Below are positions 27,267 to 36,884 of a DNA stretch of 64,000 nt, in pieces. Every line of letters starts with the position of its first letter. Position 1 is the stretch's first letter. The DNA comes from Melioribacteraceae bacterium (lineage in GTDB: Bacteria; Bacteroidota; Ignavibacteria; Ignavibacteriales; Melioribacteraceae). The stretch is taken from positions 1-64,000 of the forward strand of contig JAFGMI010000032.1 of assembly GCA_016927595.1 (NCBI GenBank), read 5' to 3'. Both the position numbers and the translations under genes were made by a program. A model generated the notes under the pieces. The model was given only the letters and a program-made list of their open reading frames with translations. It was not told the origin of the DNA and searched no databases.

Positions 27267-29366
27267 ATGATTAAAAAAATTTTTTTAACAATCATTTTGG
27301 GATTTTTTATGATGTCCTGTTCAACTGAAACAAAAAATCCATTTTTTATAGAATGGAAAACACCTTTCGAAACGCCGCCTTTCGACATGATAAATGAAGA
27401 ACATTACCTTCCGGCATTCGAGGAAGCAATTAATCGGCACAAAGCTGAAATAGAATCCATTATAAACAACGCTGAAGAACCCTCATTCTCAAACGTAATT
27501 GAGGCGCTCGATTACAGCGGGAGTGATCTGACTAAAGTTGAGAATGTATTTTTCGCTATGAACGAAGCGATGACAAACGACAGCATGCAGGATATTTCGA
27601 GAATTGTAAGTCCGATGCTGGCTAAACATAATGATGATATCAATCTCAATCCGGAATTGTTTGAAAAAGTTAAGGCTGTTTACGAAAAGAGAGACCAGCT
27701 TGATCTTTCAACGGAACAAAGCAAGCTGCTTGAAAAATATTATAAGGGTTTTGTAAGAGGCGGAGCTAATCTTGAAGATGCTGCCAAAGAAGAGTTCAGA
27801 AAGATAAATGAAGAACTTTCTCTTCTGTCTTTGGAATTCGGAGAAAATGTTCTTAAGGAAACCAATAAGTTTGAACTCGTTCTTGAAAAAGAAGATGATC
27901 TCGCCGGTCTGCCTGAAAATGTAATTCAAATGGGATCGGAGGAAGCGAAGGAACGAGGTTATGAGGGAAAGTGGGTTTATACCATTCAGCGCCCGAGCAT
28001 GTACCCGTTTTTAACTTATTCAACAAGAAGGGATCTTCGTGAAAAGTTATATAAAGGATATATAAATAAGGGCGATAATAATGATTCTCTCGATAATAAA
28101 AAAATTACCGCGAGAATGGCTTTATTGAGAGTAAGAAAAGCAAATTTACTGGGATATCCGACTCACGCGCATTTTGTTCTTGAAGAACAAATGGCAAAGA
28201 ATCCCGACAAAGTTTATGAACTGCTTAACAAGTTATGGGATCCGGCGCTTGAGGTTGCTAAAAATGAACGTGACGATATGCAGAAGATGGTATATGATGA
28301 AGGCAATGACTTTAAGCTGGAATCGTGGGACTGGTGGTATTATGCCGGGAAAGTGAAAAAGGCAAAATACGATCTGGACGAAAAAGAACTAAGACCCTAT
28401 TTCAAAGTTGAGAATGTAATCAAAGGTGTATTTGATTTGTCTGCAAAACTCTGGGGAATTACATTCGATGAACGCAGCGATATTCCTAAATATCATCCTG
28501 ATGTAAAAACCTTTGAAGTAAAAGACAGGGACGGAAGTCATATCGGTATTTTGTATACTGATTATTACCCCCGCGCCAGTAAACGCGGCGGTGCGTGGAT
28601 GGATGCATTCCGAAAGCAAAGCAAAAGAAACGGCAGATTTATTTCTCCCGTTATTTATAATGTCGGTAATTTCTCTAAGCCAACCGGCGATGAACCCGCA
28701 TTGCTGAGCGTGGATAATGTAAATACTTTGTTTCATGAATTTGGTCATGCTCTTCATGGATTATTGTCCAATTGTACTTATGAATCTCTATCGGGAACAG
28801 AAACTCCGCGTGACTTTGTGGAATTTCCTTCTCAGATTATGGAGAACTGGTGCATGCATCCCGATGTACTTAAAAACTATGCGTTCCATTATATTACCGG
28901 CGAACCGATACCCGATGATTTGATTCAAAAGATTAAGAACTCCAGCAAGTTCAACCAGGGATTTTCAACTGTAGAATATCTGGCGGCTTCGTTCCTTGAT
29001 ATGGACTGGCACACACTTACCGAGCCCGTTGAACACGACACCGATGAATTTGAAAAGAAGGCTCTTCAAAAAATCGGACTTATACCTGAGATTGTATCAA
29101 GATACAGAACTACTTATTTTAATCATATTTTCTCAGGCGGATATTCATCAGGGTACTACAGTTATATATGGGCAGAAGTGCTTGACTCGGATGCATTCAG
29201 CGCTTTTGTCGAATCGGGCGATGTTTATAACCAGGAGCTTGCAGGCAGATACAGGAAGTACGTACTTTCTGCGGGCGGTACCGACGATGCGATGATTCTC
29301 TATAAAAAGTTCCGCGGTAAGGAACCTTCCATCGGACCGCTGCTTGAAAAGAGAGGACTGAACTAA
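27267..29366 (+). CDS. M3-family metallopeptidase lipoprotein (Dcp/OpdA-like)
   Basis: I place the start at the ATG at 27267, preceded by AAAAGGGGTGAA, giving 699 residues; an upstream TTG would add 28 residues without a ribosome site. The N-terminus MIKKIFLTIILGFFMMSCST is a lipoprotein signal with Cys18. The zinc motif HEFGH is at 490-494, and the following GLLSNCTYESLSGTETPRDFVEFPSQ region (E and further ligands) is characteristic of M3 oligopeptidases such as Dcp and oligopeptidase A. It should cleave short peptides, here at the cell envelope. It ends just before a strong terminator. The presence of a lipoprotein signal makes it the periplasmic counterpart of the cytoplasmic enzymes. Confidence 0.93.
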   Translation: MIKKIFLTIILGFFMMSCSTETKNPFFIEWKTPFETPPFDMINEEHYLPAFEEAINRHKAEIESIINNAEEPSFSNVIEALDYSGSDLTKVENVFFAMNEAMTNDSMQDISRIVSPMLAKHNDDINLNPELFEKVKAVYEKRDQLDLSTEQSKLLEKYYKGFVRGGANLEDAAKEEFRKINEELSLLSLEFGENVLKETNKFELVLEKEDDLAGLPENVIQMGSEEAKERGYEGKWVYTIQRPSMYPFLTYSTRRDLREKLYKGYINKGDNNDSLDNKKITARMALLRVRKANLLGYPTHAHFVLEEQMAKNPDKVYELLNKLWDPALEVAKNERDDMQKMVYDEGNDFKLESWDWWYYAGKVKKAKYDLDEKELRPYFKVENVIKGVFDLSAKLWGITFDERSDIPKYHPDVKTFEVKDRDGSHIGILYTDYYPRASKRGGAWMDAFRKQSKRNGRFISPVIYNVGNFSKPTGDEPALLSVDNVNTLFHEFGHALHGLLSNCTYESLSGTETPRDFVEFPSQIMENWCMHPDVLKNYAFHYITGEPIPDDLIQKIKNSSKFNQGFSTVEYLAASFLDMDWHTLTEPVEHDTDEFEKKALQKIGLIPEIVSRYRTTYFNHIFSGGYSSGYYSYIWAEVLDSDAFSAFVESGDVYNQELAGRYRKYVLSAGGTDDAMILYKKFRGKEPSIGPLLEKRGLN

Positions 29367-29393
29367 GATTGTATGGTAAAAGTATTTTATAGC

Positions 29394-29419
29394 AAGGCGG
29401 ATTATTATCCGCCTTTTTT
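29394..29419 (+). terminator. Intrinsic terminator after the M3 peptidase
   Basis: AAGGCGGAT, loop TATT, ATCCGCCTT forms a perfect 9-bp stem that merges into a T run (29414-29419). It lies 28 bp downstream of the stop codon and is the clearest Rho-independent terminator on the plus strand in the window. Confidence 0.93.
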
Positions 29420-29499
29420 ATATGTAACGGTTAAATTAAATCATATCTTCCCAAATCAGAAAACACATTTCAAGTCTGTTGAATTAATTCGGTTGCGGT

Positions 29500-30666
29500 T
29501 TATTGCTGATGTCGGGATTTATATTCTGTAGGAGTCATACCGGTAAATTTTTTAAAAATTGAATTAAACGATGATTTTGAATTAAAACCGGCATCCATTG
29601 CAATTGAAAGAAGGGTTAAGTTATTTTTAGACTTTTCGGTCAAATCACTTTTTACCTGGTCAACTCTGTACTTGTTGATAAAGTCAAAAAAATTCTGATT
29701 CATTCGTGAATTTAAAACCTCCGACAGATTATGAGGTGTAACGGAGAGTATCAAAGCGAGTTTGTTCAAAGTGAGTGAGTTATCTTTATATGGCTTATCG
29801 GCTGTCATTAGCATAAGCAGATCATTCAGTATTTCCTTTGCGCGCTCCTCCGTCAATCCCGACCGCCTGTATTTCGTTTCGCCTTTATAGCTCGATGCTG
29901 TATCGATTTCGGGTATAGTATGCGCCGAATCAACAAACTCACAGCTTAGGAAGATATCAGATTTAAGCAGACCAAGATAACCTATTGCAATAACATAAAG
30001 TGAAAATATAATGTTCGACAATGCAAACTTATCGCTTATTATATAGCCGCCGAGCAGAAACGTATTCTCAATCAGAAATACAACCATGCCTGCTCCGATA
30101 ATGACGGTTATATATCGCAGCCAATTTAGCTGTAGCTTTTCAATCGAAGAGAATACCTGTTTAATTGTATTCGAGAATTTTTGTATTCTTAACAGAGTTA
30201 TAGTAACGTAAAAAAGTACATGAACCGTAATAATCCAATTGAAAACAAGAAATTCGCCCTGGACGCTTTTCTTTTGTAATTGATCGAATAAACTTATCAA
30301 TTCATCTTTACTTTTTAACAATTCTCCGGATATCAGCAAAAAGTATATCAGGAAAGGGATAAAGTGCAGAAAATCTTTTTTGCTGAATTTACTTTCAGAA
30401 CTTATTAAATATTTGCAGTACAGGTAATGAACCGGTCCCATCAAAAATGAGATGCTTATCGGAAGCAGCAGCAGGTGCGGAATAACAGTGTAGTATCCCA
30501 GGTCCCATAACAGTAACCGCAGCAATAATACGGAATATAAGAACAGAAGGATTGCCAGAAGGCGATTCGCCATCGAGTATCCGTACTTATGAAATATAAG
30601 AATTGATAAGAACAATCCAAGTGAAGACGCCAGAAGAAGCGAGAGATTTGTAAGTGATAATTCCAA
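29500..30666 (-). CDS. AraC-family regulator with membrane-spanning sensor domain
   Basis: A 388-residue protein with about seven hydrophobic helices in the first 230 residues (LLLASSLGLFLSILIF, LLAILLFLYSVLLLRLLLW, IPFLIYFLLISGEL and others), then a linker with YRRSGLTEERAKEIL, and a C-terminal AraC/XylS double helix-turn-helix (LLSIAMDAGFNSKSSFNSIFKKFTGMTPTEYK). This arrangement is known in Bacteroidota and suggests a membrane sensor that acts on DNA directly. The target genes are not obvious; the neighbouring Gfo/Idh/MocA gene upstream on the same strand is one candidate, 105 bp away. Confidence 0.9.
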   Translation of the reverse strand: MELSLTNLSLLLASSLGLFLSILIFHKYGYSMANRLLAILLFLYSVLLLRLLLWDLGYYTVIPHLLLLPISISFLMGPVHYLYCKYLISSESKFSKKDFLHFIPFLIYFLLISGELLKSKDELISLFDQLQKKSVQGEFLVFNWIITVHVLFYVTITLLRIQKFSNTIKQVFSSIEKLQLNWLRYITVIIGAGMVVFLIENTFLLGGYIISDKFALSNIIFSLYVIAIGYLGLLKSDIFLSCEFVDSAHTIPEIDTASSYKGETKYRRSGLTEERAKEILNDLLMLMTADKPYKDNSLTLNKLALILSVTPHNLSEVLNSRMNQNFFDFINKYRVDQVKSDLTEKSKNNLTLLSIAMDAGFNSKSSFNSIFKKFTGMTPTEYKSRHQQ

Positions 30667-30770
30667 TTCAATTAAAAATATTTATTGGGAACAAATTTAG
30701 AAAAATGATATAACGATTGCCCGATTATGAAATCTAAAAATCTGAATGCGGAAATACGCTTTATTTATAA

Positions 30771-31763
30771 TTATATAATGCTTATCCACTTCTGTGTCAG
30801 AGAACTCTCAGATACCGCATCTATAACTTTCATATTGTTCACAGCATCGGTTAATGGCGTGGGAACCGGGGTGTCGTCAATTATTGCTCTTGAAAAGGCA
30901 TCGAATTCCACCGTGTAATGATTGCAGGCATCAAATACGATCTCCTCTTGCTTTTCTTCTGTAAATACTAAAATTTTGCTCGGTTCATCCAGTTCAGGTG
31001 TAAACGGACGGTGAATTTCAATTCTTCCTCTATCGCCGTATATTTTCACGCTTTGATCGAAAGGTATTTGTGTTGAGCATGTAAATGCAGCATGAGCGTA
31101 TCCGTAGTCAAGTATAGCGGAAACTAATCTGTCGGTGTTAAACCCTGGATCCATTTCAATTTCACCGATTACTTTTTGGGGTTCACTGTTAAATATATAT
31201 CTGAGCAGGGAAATGCAGTAGCATCCGATATCCAGCAATCCGCCTCCGCCTGCATCGTACTGGTTTCTTATATTTTCCGGATTAATGTTATGATATGAAA
31301 AGAATGTCTGTGCGTGTTTGAGTTTTCCGATAATATTGCTGTCGAGCAGTTCTCTCAACTTAAGTATACGGGGATGGAGTCTGTACATAAAAGCTTCCAT
31401 TACTTTCAGGTTCGGATATTGTTTCGCAAATTCTGCAAGTTCATTTGCTTCTTCTTTATTCAATGTAATAGGTTTTTCACAAAGGACATGCTTACCCGCT
31501 TCCAGAGCTTTTTTAGTCCAGTTCAGATGCATGTGATTCGGCAGAGGATTGTAGATTGCCTCTATATCAGGATCGGTTAAAAGTTCTTCATAGCTTCCGT
31601 ATGCATTCGGAATGTTGTGTTCTGCTGCTTTTAGACTTGCCGTCTTCTGATCTCTTGATGCAATCCCTGAAATATTCGTTAAGGTGCATCCTTTAACAGC
31701 AGGTACGATCATGGTTAAAGCAAAATTTGAAGTGCTTAATATTCCCCAGAATATTTTTTTCAC
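30771..31763 (-). CDS. Gfo/Idh/MocA-family NAD(P)-dependent oxidoreductase
   Basis: I choose the GTG at 31763 (330 residues), which has AAGAG upstream and starts the Rossmann strand KKIFWGILSTSNFA; the TTG fourteen codons earlier gives a poorly matching extension. The signature EKP in HVLCEKPITLNKEEA, the IYNPLPNHMH segment and GGGLLDIGCYCISLLRYIF fit the family. Members oxidise or reduce sugars and related polyols, commonly glucose, inositol or trans-dihydrodiols. The exact substrate is unknown. A small Cys-rich gene lies just upstream. Confidence 0.9.
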   Translation of the reverse strand: MKKIFWGILSTSNFALTMIVPAVKGCTLTNISGIASRDQKTASLKAAEHNIPNAYGSYEELLTDPDIEAIYNPLPNHMHLNWTKKALEAGKHVLCEKPITLNKEEANELAEFAKQYPNLKVMEAFMYRLHPRILKLRELLDSNIIGKLKHAQTFFSYHNINPENIRNQYDAGGGGLLDIGCYCISLLRYIFNSEPQKVIGEIEMDPGFNTDRLVSAILDYGYAHAAFTCSTQIPFDQSVKIYGDRGRIEIHRPFTPELDEPSKILVFTEEKQEEIVFDACNHYTVEFDAFSRAIIDDTPVPTPLTDAVNNMKVIDAVSESSLTQKWISII

Positions 31764-31827
31764 AATTACACTCTTTAAATGTTGATGATCTGGAATTTTA
31801 ATCAAAAGATAAGAATTATAAACGAAT

Positions 31828-31986
31828 TTATTTTAACTTAATTTTTTCCGGTTCACAAAGCTGTTTGCTGTCATTTGTAACTCTTGCACATTTCAGGCAA
31901 AAAAATTTAGGCGGGTTTCCTGATTTGGATATTTTTTTTACGTTTTTCTCTATCTCTTTTTTACTCAGTTCGCAGAGAGTTTTCAT
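31828..31986 (-). CDS. Small Cys-rich protein, zinc-knuckle-like
   Basis: A 52-residue protein starting at the ATG at 31986. It contains KFFCLKCARVTNDSKQLCEP, with Cys at residues 30 and 33 and again at 44. This resembles a small conserved protein pattern (KFxCxKCGRVAxxKxxLCxP) that I recall from anaerobic and environmental bacteria, a probable single zinc knuckle, but I cannot name its function. A longer frame back to 32118 runs into a repeat element (32106-32117 onward) and is unlikely to be translated. It lies 22 bp beyond the extended frame of, and 64 bp upstream of, the chosen Gfo/Idh/MocA start. Confidence 0.65.
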   Translation of the reverse strand: MKTLCELSKKEIEKNVKKISKSGNPPKFFCLKCARVTNDSKQLCEPEKIKLK

Positions 31987-32105
31987 TGTTCGAATAATTA
32001 TTATAAGAACCTTACTAACGATTAAATATCCGAATAAGTTCCTGTAATTATTTGAAGATTCTAGTAGTTTCAGGCATCCATCTTTCGTCAGCTTACGGAG
32101 ACTAA

Positions 32106-32198
32106 GCCGGGATGACATAAATGCACCTTAATCTTTCACAATTTCGATACTTGTCATCCCGGTTATGGTTTTTACCGGTTACCGGGATGTAAAGTATC
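32106..32198. repeat. Fold-back repeat element
   Basis: GATACTTGTCATCCCGGT at 32146-32163 pairs with ACCGGGATGTAAAGTATC at 32181-32198 (16 of 18), with a 17-base loop. A third related copy, GCCGGGATGACA, at 32106-32117 can pair with 32152-32163 (11 of 12). The stem is more GC-rich than the spacer. It lies past the 3' end of the propeller gene (32206) and may act as its terminator, or may be a dispersed intergenic repeat. Confidence 0.7.
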
Positions 32199-32205
32199 AT
32201 TCGGT

Positions 32206-35200
32206 TTAATCTTTTATTTCCGGTATCGGCTGCCCTTCAATCCAGGGTGCCCCGGCGCTAATTAATGCTTTTTCAATTTCAGGAATCTGAATATTAATAA
32301 CGTTTTCGAATCCGGGTTTTATTTGTGCGAACATGGTTTTGGCAATTTCAAAACTCTTTACATTGTTAGGTGTCGGACCGTAGCTGGAGTACATAGAACT
32401 CCTTGCAGCGTATAAACGGGACTGTATTGAGGGCAGATCTTTTTCTCCCACTTCATTTTTTGATCTGCTGCCGTTTATCTTTGTATCAATATCATATAAG
32501 GTTTGCTTTAAATCATGAAGTTTCCTGTCCAATTCCCCAGGAGCAACAGATGTTCTGTAAAGAGCAGTCTGCATGGCTTCAACTTTTTTAAAAGCGTTAT
32601 TGACTTTTGAATATAATGCTGATACAGATTTCTGAAAATCATTAATTTCCTGCCAAAAAATAAAAGTTGAATTTATATCAGCTTCCCCGAGTGCGCCATC
32701 GTACAATTTTTCAACTGTGAACTTAACTGGTTCCGCAAGTTCGGTTATTACTCCATCAACCTCTTTTGACATACTAACAGTATATTCGCCCGGAGGAGCT
32801 ATTATTCCGCTGCCCGATTCTCTGCTCAACGGCTGTTCCATATCAACAGATCTGGCTGAAGGATAGGTTAAATCCCACGCTGTTCTGTGAATTCCCTTGC
32901 CTGTATTACCTTTAATTCTTTTCACAACATTACCGTTTTTATCCTTCACTGTCAGCCATATCATTGGAACTTGTTGCCTTAGCTCGTTTTCAACGGCTTC
33001 CCAACCGGGGAACTCCACATCTTTATTTGCCTTCATCAACGCTTTGTCATTTTTCTTTCGTTCCGATTTGAGAGTTGATAAGCCGTCTTTTAAATAATAT
33101 GTGAACACAGCACCAAACGGGGGATTAGGCGCTGTGAAATAAGATGCTCCCTGCGATCCCTTGGTTCCTCCGAGTATGGTTTTTTCAAAATACCACCAGG
33201 CTTTGCGCGGCTGAAATATTTCAGCTTCCTGATTTAGTGTTTCTTCAGTTATTTCCCGTAGCGGACTATAATCATCCAATATAAAAAATCCTCTTCCGAA
33301 TGACGCACCTACCAGGTCGTTTTCCCGTTTTTGAATTGCCAGATCCCTGAATGAAATTGTAGGAACTCCGCCTTCCAGTTTAATCCATTTATTACCCGAG
33401 TCAATCGTAAAATATATTCCGAATTCAGTTGCAGCGAAAAGCAATTTCGGATTAATATGATCCTGAACAATACGCCACAATAATGTTCTATCTGGAATGT
33501 TGTTTCTGATAGATTTCCACGATTTACCAAGATCGGTACTTTTTAAAATGTACGGATTAAGGTCACCGAATTTATGATTGTCGAGCACTACATAAACAGT
33601 ATTTGCATCGTGCAGATCCGCTTTTATATCATTTACGAATGCGGTTTTGGGGACACCCGGTAAACTACCGACTTCGATTTTACGCCAGTTCCTGCCGCCG
33701 TCCTCAGTAACCTGGATTATTCCATCGTCAGTACCTGCGTAAATTACTCCTTCCTTAACAGGTGACTCCGACAGAGATGTAATGGTATTGTATGTTGACA
33801 TCGCGTACAAATCCCAGCCTGAATCCCAGCTCCACTTCTTACCGTGAACCGGAAGTTTAATCCTCTCCTCATTACGGGTAAGATCACCTGAAATGGATTT
33901 CCAGCTGTCACCCCTGTTATCTGAGCGCCATACGCGTTGTGTTGCAAAGTAAAGCCGTGAAGGAGAATGTGGACTAACAAGAATCGGGGAATCCCAGTTT
34001 GATCTTTCTATCACATCATTATCATCCGGTTGTGGTTTAATATAAACGCGCTCACCTGTTGTTCTGTCTATCCTGTAAATTTCACCCTGCTGCGATTGTG
34101 AATAAACTATTGCCGGATTGCCGGGCTCTGTTGCGGGCTGATGCCCGTCGCCTCCGAGATTAACAAACCAGTCAGCGTTGCGAATACCGTGCCTGTTGTC
34201 GGTTCTTGACGGACCGCCCTGAGTGTTATTATCCTGTGTTCCGCCGTATATATAATAAAACGGTTCAGAATCGTCGAGGGCGAGTTTATAAAATTGTGTA
34301 ACCGGAAGGTTATTAATGAATCTCCAGTTCTCTGCATTGTCGAAACTCTCATATATTCCGCCGTCGGTACCAACTAAAAGATAATCGGGATCGTCCTTAA
34401 CGAATGCAACTGAATGGTTGTCGGAATGCTTATGACTTTCCTGCATGCGTGTAAATGTTTTGCCGCCGTCCTCCGATACCTGCATACGAACATCCACGAG
34501 GTATAATTTATCAAACTGATGCGGACTTGCGTAAAGTTCCTGGTAATAGTGAGGACCGGTCGCGCCCGATACAGCATCGGATTGTCTGCTCCAGGAAGCT
34601 CCACGGTCGGTTGATTTATAAACTCCTCCTGTTCTTCTGTCCAGTTCGATTGCGGCATAAATGACATCGGGTTTCTGAAGTGAAATTGCAATACCGATTT
34701 TTCCCATGTCACTTTTGGGAAGACCATTCTTTAATTCCGTCCAGGTCTCGCCGCCGTCTGTTGAACTGTGAATACCTGAACCAGGTCCACCTCCAATATA
34801 AGCTGCCACGTTACGATGACGTTCCCATGTTGCAGCGTACAAAACATCGGGGTTTCCCGGATCGATTACAATATCAGTCACGCCTGTATATTTATCGTCG
34901 CCCAGAACCTTTTTCCAGTTCTTCCCTCCATCAGTTGTTTTATATAAGCCCCTGTCTCCGCCTTTGTTCCACAACGGTCCCTGCGCAGCGACCCAGACAA
35001 CATTCGAGTTTCCGGGGTGTACAATTATTTTAGAAATGTGATTTGATTCTTTCAAACCCATGTTTGTCCAGCTCTTGCCGCCGTCTTTGCTTAAGTAAAC
35101 ACCGTCGCCGTAAGCCACATGACGCCCGCCCACATTTTCACCTGTACCAACCCAGACAATATTTGTGTTGTTCGGATCGATAGTAACACAGCCTATCGAA

Positions 35201-35484
35201 TAAACAGACTGCTTATCAAAAACCGGCTCCCATGTTATTCCGGCGTTTACCGTTTTCCAGACACCCCCCGAACCGACAGCCACATACCAGGCGTTTCTAT
35301 TATTAGGATCAATAGCTATATCAGCAATTCTACCTGACATGAATGCAGGTCCTATATTTCTCAGCTCAAGTCCCGCAAATGTTGAACTTGTAAGGAGTGT
35401 ATCCTTTTTGTTCTCTTTTGCCGTAATAGTATTTACAGCAAATAATGTTATTATAAACAGTACCGATAAGAATCTCTTTTTCAT
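32206..35484 (-). CDS. Large secreted VPS10/sortilin-type beta-propeller protein
   Basis: The start is taken at the ATG at 35484, with TGAGGA upstream and a signal peptide (MKKRFLSVLFIITLFAVNTITAKE); an upstream TTG adds five residues. The mature protein has about 1,070 residues. Many BNR/Asp-box motifs are visible (SKDGGKSWT, TTDGGKNWK, STDGGETWT, STDRGASWS, SEDGGKTFT, TEDGGRNWR, STDLGKSWK), which build a ten-bladed sortilin-like propeller over about residues 30-770. The C-terminal 300 residues include a beta domain (TWDLTYPSARS, APPGEYTVSM) and a helical tail. Such proteins are common in Bacteroidota; the ligand or substrate is unknown. A catalytic role is not evident. Confidence 0.88.
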   Translation of the reverse strand: MKKRFLSVLFIITLFAVNTITAKENKKDTLLTSSTFAGLELRNIGPAFMSGRIADIAIDPNNRNAWYVAVGSGGVWKTVNAGITWEPVFDKQSVYSIGCVTIDPNNTNIVWVGTGENVGGRHVAYGDGVYLSKDGGKSWTNMGLKESNHISKIIVHPGNSNVVWVAAQGPLWNKGGDRGLYKTTDGGKNWKKVLGDDKYTGVTDIVIDPGNPDVLYAATWERHRNVAAYIGGGPGSGIHSSTDGGETWTELKNGLPKSDMGKIGIAISLQKPDVIYAAIELDRRTGGVYKSTDRGASWSRQSDAVSGATGPHYYQELYASPHQFDKLYLVDVRMQVSEDGGKTFTRMQESHKHSDNHSVAFVKDDPDYLLVGTDGGIYESFDNAENWRFINNLPVTQFYKLALDDSEPFYYIYGGTQDNNTQGGPSRTDNRHGIRNADWFVNLGGDGHQPATEPGNPAIVYSQSQQGEIYRIDRTTGERVYIKPQPDDNDVIERSNWDSPILVSPHSPSRLYFATQRVWRSDNRGDSWKSISGDLTRNEERIKLPVHGKKWSWDSGWDLYAMSTYNTITSLSESPVKEGVIYAGTDDGIIQVTEDGGRNWRKIEVGSLPGVPKTAFVNDIKADLHDANTVYVVLDNHKFGDLNPYILKSTDLGKSWKSIRNNIPDRTLLWRIVQDHINPKLLFAATEFGIYFTIDSGNKWIKLEGGVPTISFRDLAIQKRENDLVGASFGRGFFILDDYSPLREITEETLNQEAEIFQPRKAWWYFEKTILGGTKGSQGASYFTAPNPPFGAVFTYYLKDGLSTLKSERKKNDKALMKANKDVEFPGWEAVENELRQQVPMIWLTVKDKNGNVVKRIKGNTGKGIHRTAWDLTYPSARSVDMEQPLSRESGSGIIAPPGEYTVSMSKEVDGVITELAEPVKFTVEKLYDGALGEADINSTFIFWQEINDFQKSVSALYSKVNNAFKKVEAMQTALYRTSVAPGELDRKLHDLKQTLYDIDTKINGSRSKNEVGEKDLPSIQSRLYAARSSMYSSYGPTPNNVKSFEIAKTMFAQIKPGFENVINIQIPEIEKALISAGAPWIEGQPIPEIKD

Positions 35485-35751
35485 TATATATGTCCTCAAT
35501 GAATTAGTCGGAAGAAATTAAATATAGGCTACCGAGGAATTAAATGCAAAGCAGTTATTGTCTGCATGCGGAGTAAAATATTAAGTATAATAGAACAACT
35601 TTTTAAAACTGAATGATAAACCTGCTGATCGTTTGAAATTTTTATGACGCTTAAAATATCCAGAACCAACAAGATGACGTATAGAGAGTATAAATGTCTA
35701 GACATTAATACATTCAAATATTTGTAATTAAGCAATTCTTTTTACCGGACT

Positions 35752-36735
35752 TCAATTCAGTTTGATACCATCTTCATTATAAATAAAAATTCCGTCGAAG
35801 AATGTACAAATCCATTTGTTGTTGAATTCATCCACTGCGACCGAAAACACCAGATTATCAGTTAACGGGGAATTATTTTTATTTAATAACTGCCACTTTA
35901 CACCGTCGAACCATGCGGCACCGTGTCCAAAAGTACCGATCCATACTTTATTATTGCGGTCTTCAGCCAGCGAGTAGCACTTTGAAAAAGGTAATTTATT
36001 AATGCTTTTGTATGTCCATGTATTATTTTTATAAACAGCTATACCATTTTGTTTAAACCCAACCCATAAAGAGCCGTCATTTGTACGAAGCAAAGAATAG
36101 ACACTTGCGAAAGGGATGGTATCATTTCCAAAGTTATATCGTTTTATTGCAGAGTTTTCCATTGTGTATAAACCTTCGATGCTTCCAATCCAGACTTTTA
36201 AATTATTATCTATTAATACACTTGGAATTTTATATGGCAGCACCGAGTTATTATTGGTGAAACTTTTCCAATTATTCCCGTCAAATGTACATAGCCCTCC
36301 GCCCCAGGTTCCGATCCATACCTTATCATTGACGTCCACATCAATTTTATAGAGTGTATTATGACTGATGCCCGAGTTGCCGGTATTATAATTTGAAATT
36401 TTATTATCCTTGATTTTTACCAACCCTCCCCCATGTGTCGCAATAAAAATATTTCCCTTACTGTCTTCCTTTGCATCGTAGATGGTATTATGAAGAATAT
36501 TAGAATTTGATTTGTTAAATACTATCATCGAATCACTGTAGTATTTTACGAGCCCTGCATCCCACGTGCAAATCCATTTAACATTGTTTTTGTCTATAAA
36601 AACCGAATGAATACTGTTGGTCGGTAATTTTGAATTATCTTTATGTAAATGAATCCATTTTGAATGAACCGGGTTTTCCTGTCCGAAGAGATTAAAAGCC
36701 AGAACAAAGTACAACATGATAAATCGACCAAACAT
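35752..36735 (-). CDS. Secreted two-component-regulator-type propeller protein
   Basis: A 327-residue exported protein with a short signal (FGRFIMLYFVLAFNLFGQ). It is built of repeats such as NVKWICTWDAGLVKY, DSKGNIFIATHGGGLVKI, NDKVWIGTWGGGLCTF and NNKVWIGTFGHGAAWF, about seven in all. These match the Reg_prop repeats normally found as the sensor half of hybrid two-component systems. No kinase or DNA-binding domain follows, so this is a stand-alone propeller. It may be a sensor accessory or a carbohydrate-binding protein; nothing more can be said. Confidence 0.87.
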   Translation of the reverse strand: MFGRFIMLYFVLAFNLFGQENPVHSKWIHLHKDNSKLPTNSIHSVFIDKNNVKWICTWDAGLVKYYSDSMIVFNKSNSNILHNTIYDAKEDSKGNIFIATHGGGLVKIKDNKISNYNTGNSGISHNTLYKIDVDVNDKVWIGTWGGGLCTFDGNNWKSFTNNNSVLPYKIPSVLIDNNLKVWIGSIEGLYTMENSAIKRYNFGNDTIPFASVYSLLRTNDGSLWVGFKQNGIAVYKNNTWTYKSINKLPFSKCYSLAEDRNNKVWIGTFGHGAAWFDGVKWQLLNKNNSPLTDNLVFSVAVDEFNNKWICTFFDGIFIYNEDGIKLN

Positions 36736-36884
36736 TCAGCCTCTGAATAATGATTTTGTGATTATAAATAAAGTATTCATTTAAAAATATCTTTTCAATT
36801 ATTATTAAAACAAATTTAACAAATTGTAATGATTATTTTATTCTTTCGGCATACCATAAACTCAGAATATTAAACGGGGAACAG

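Noticed and set aside
31987-32118. N-terminal extension of the small Cys-rich protein
   Set aside because: The extension runs into the repeat element and the better ATG is at 31986.
35529-35735. A 68-residue frame on the minus strand
   Set aside because: Low-complexity hydrophobic sequence without a ribosome site or a family match; it is in a promoter-like spacer.
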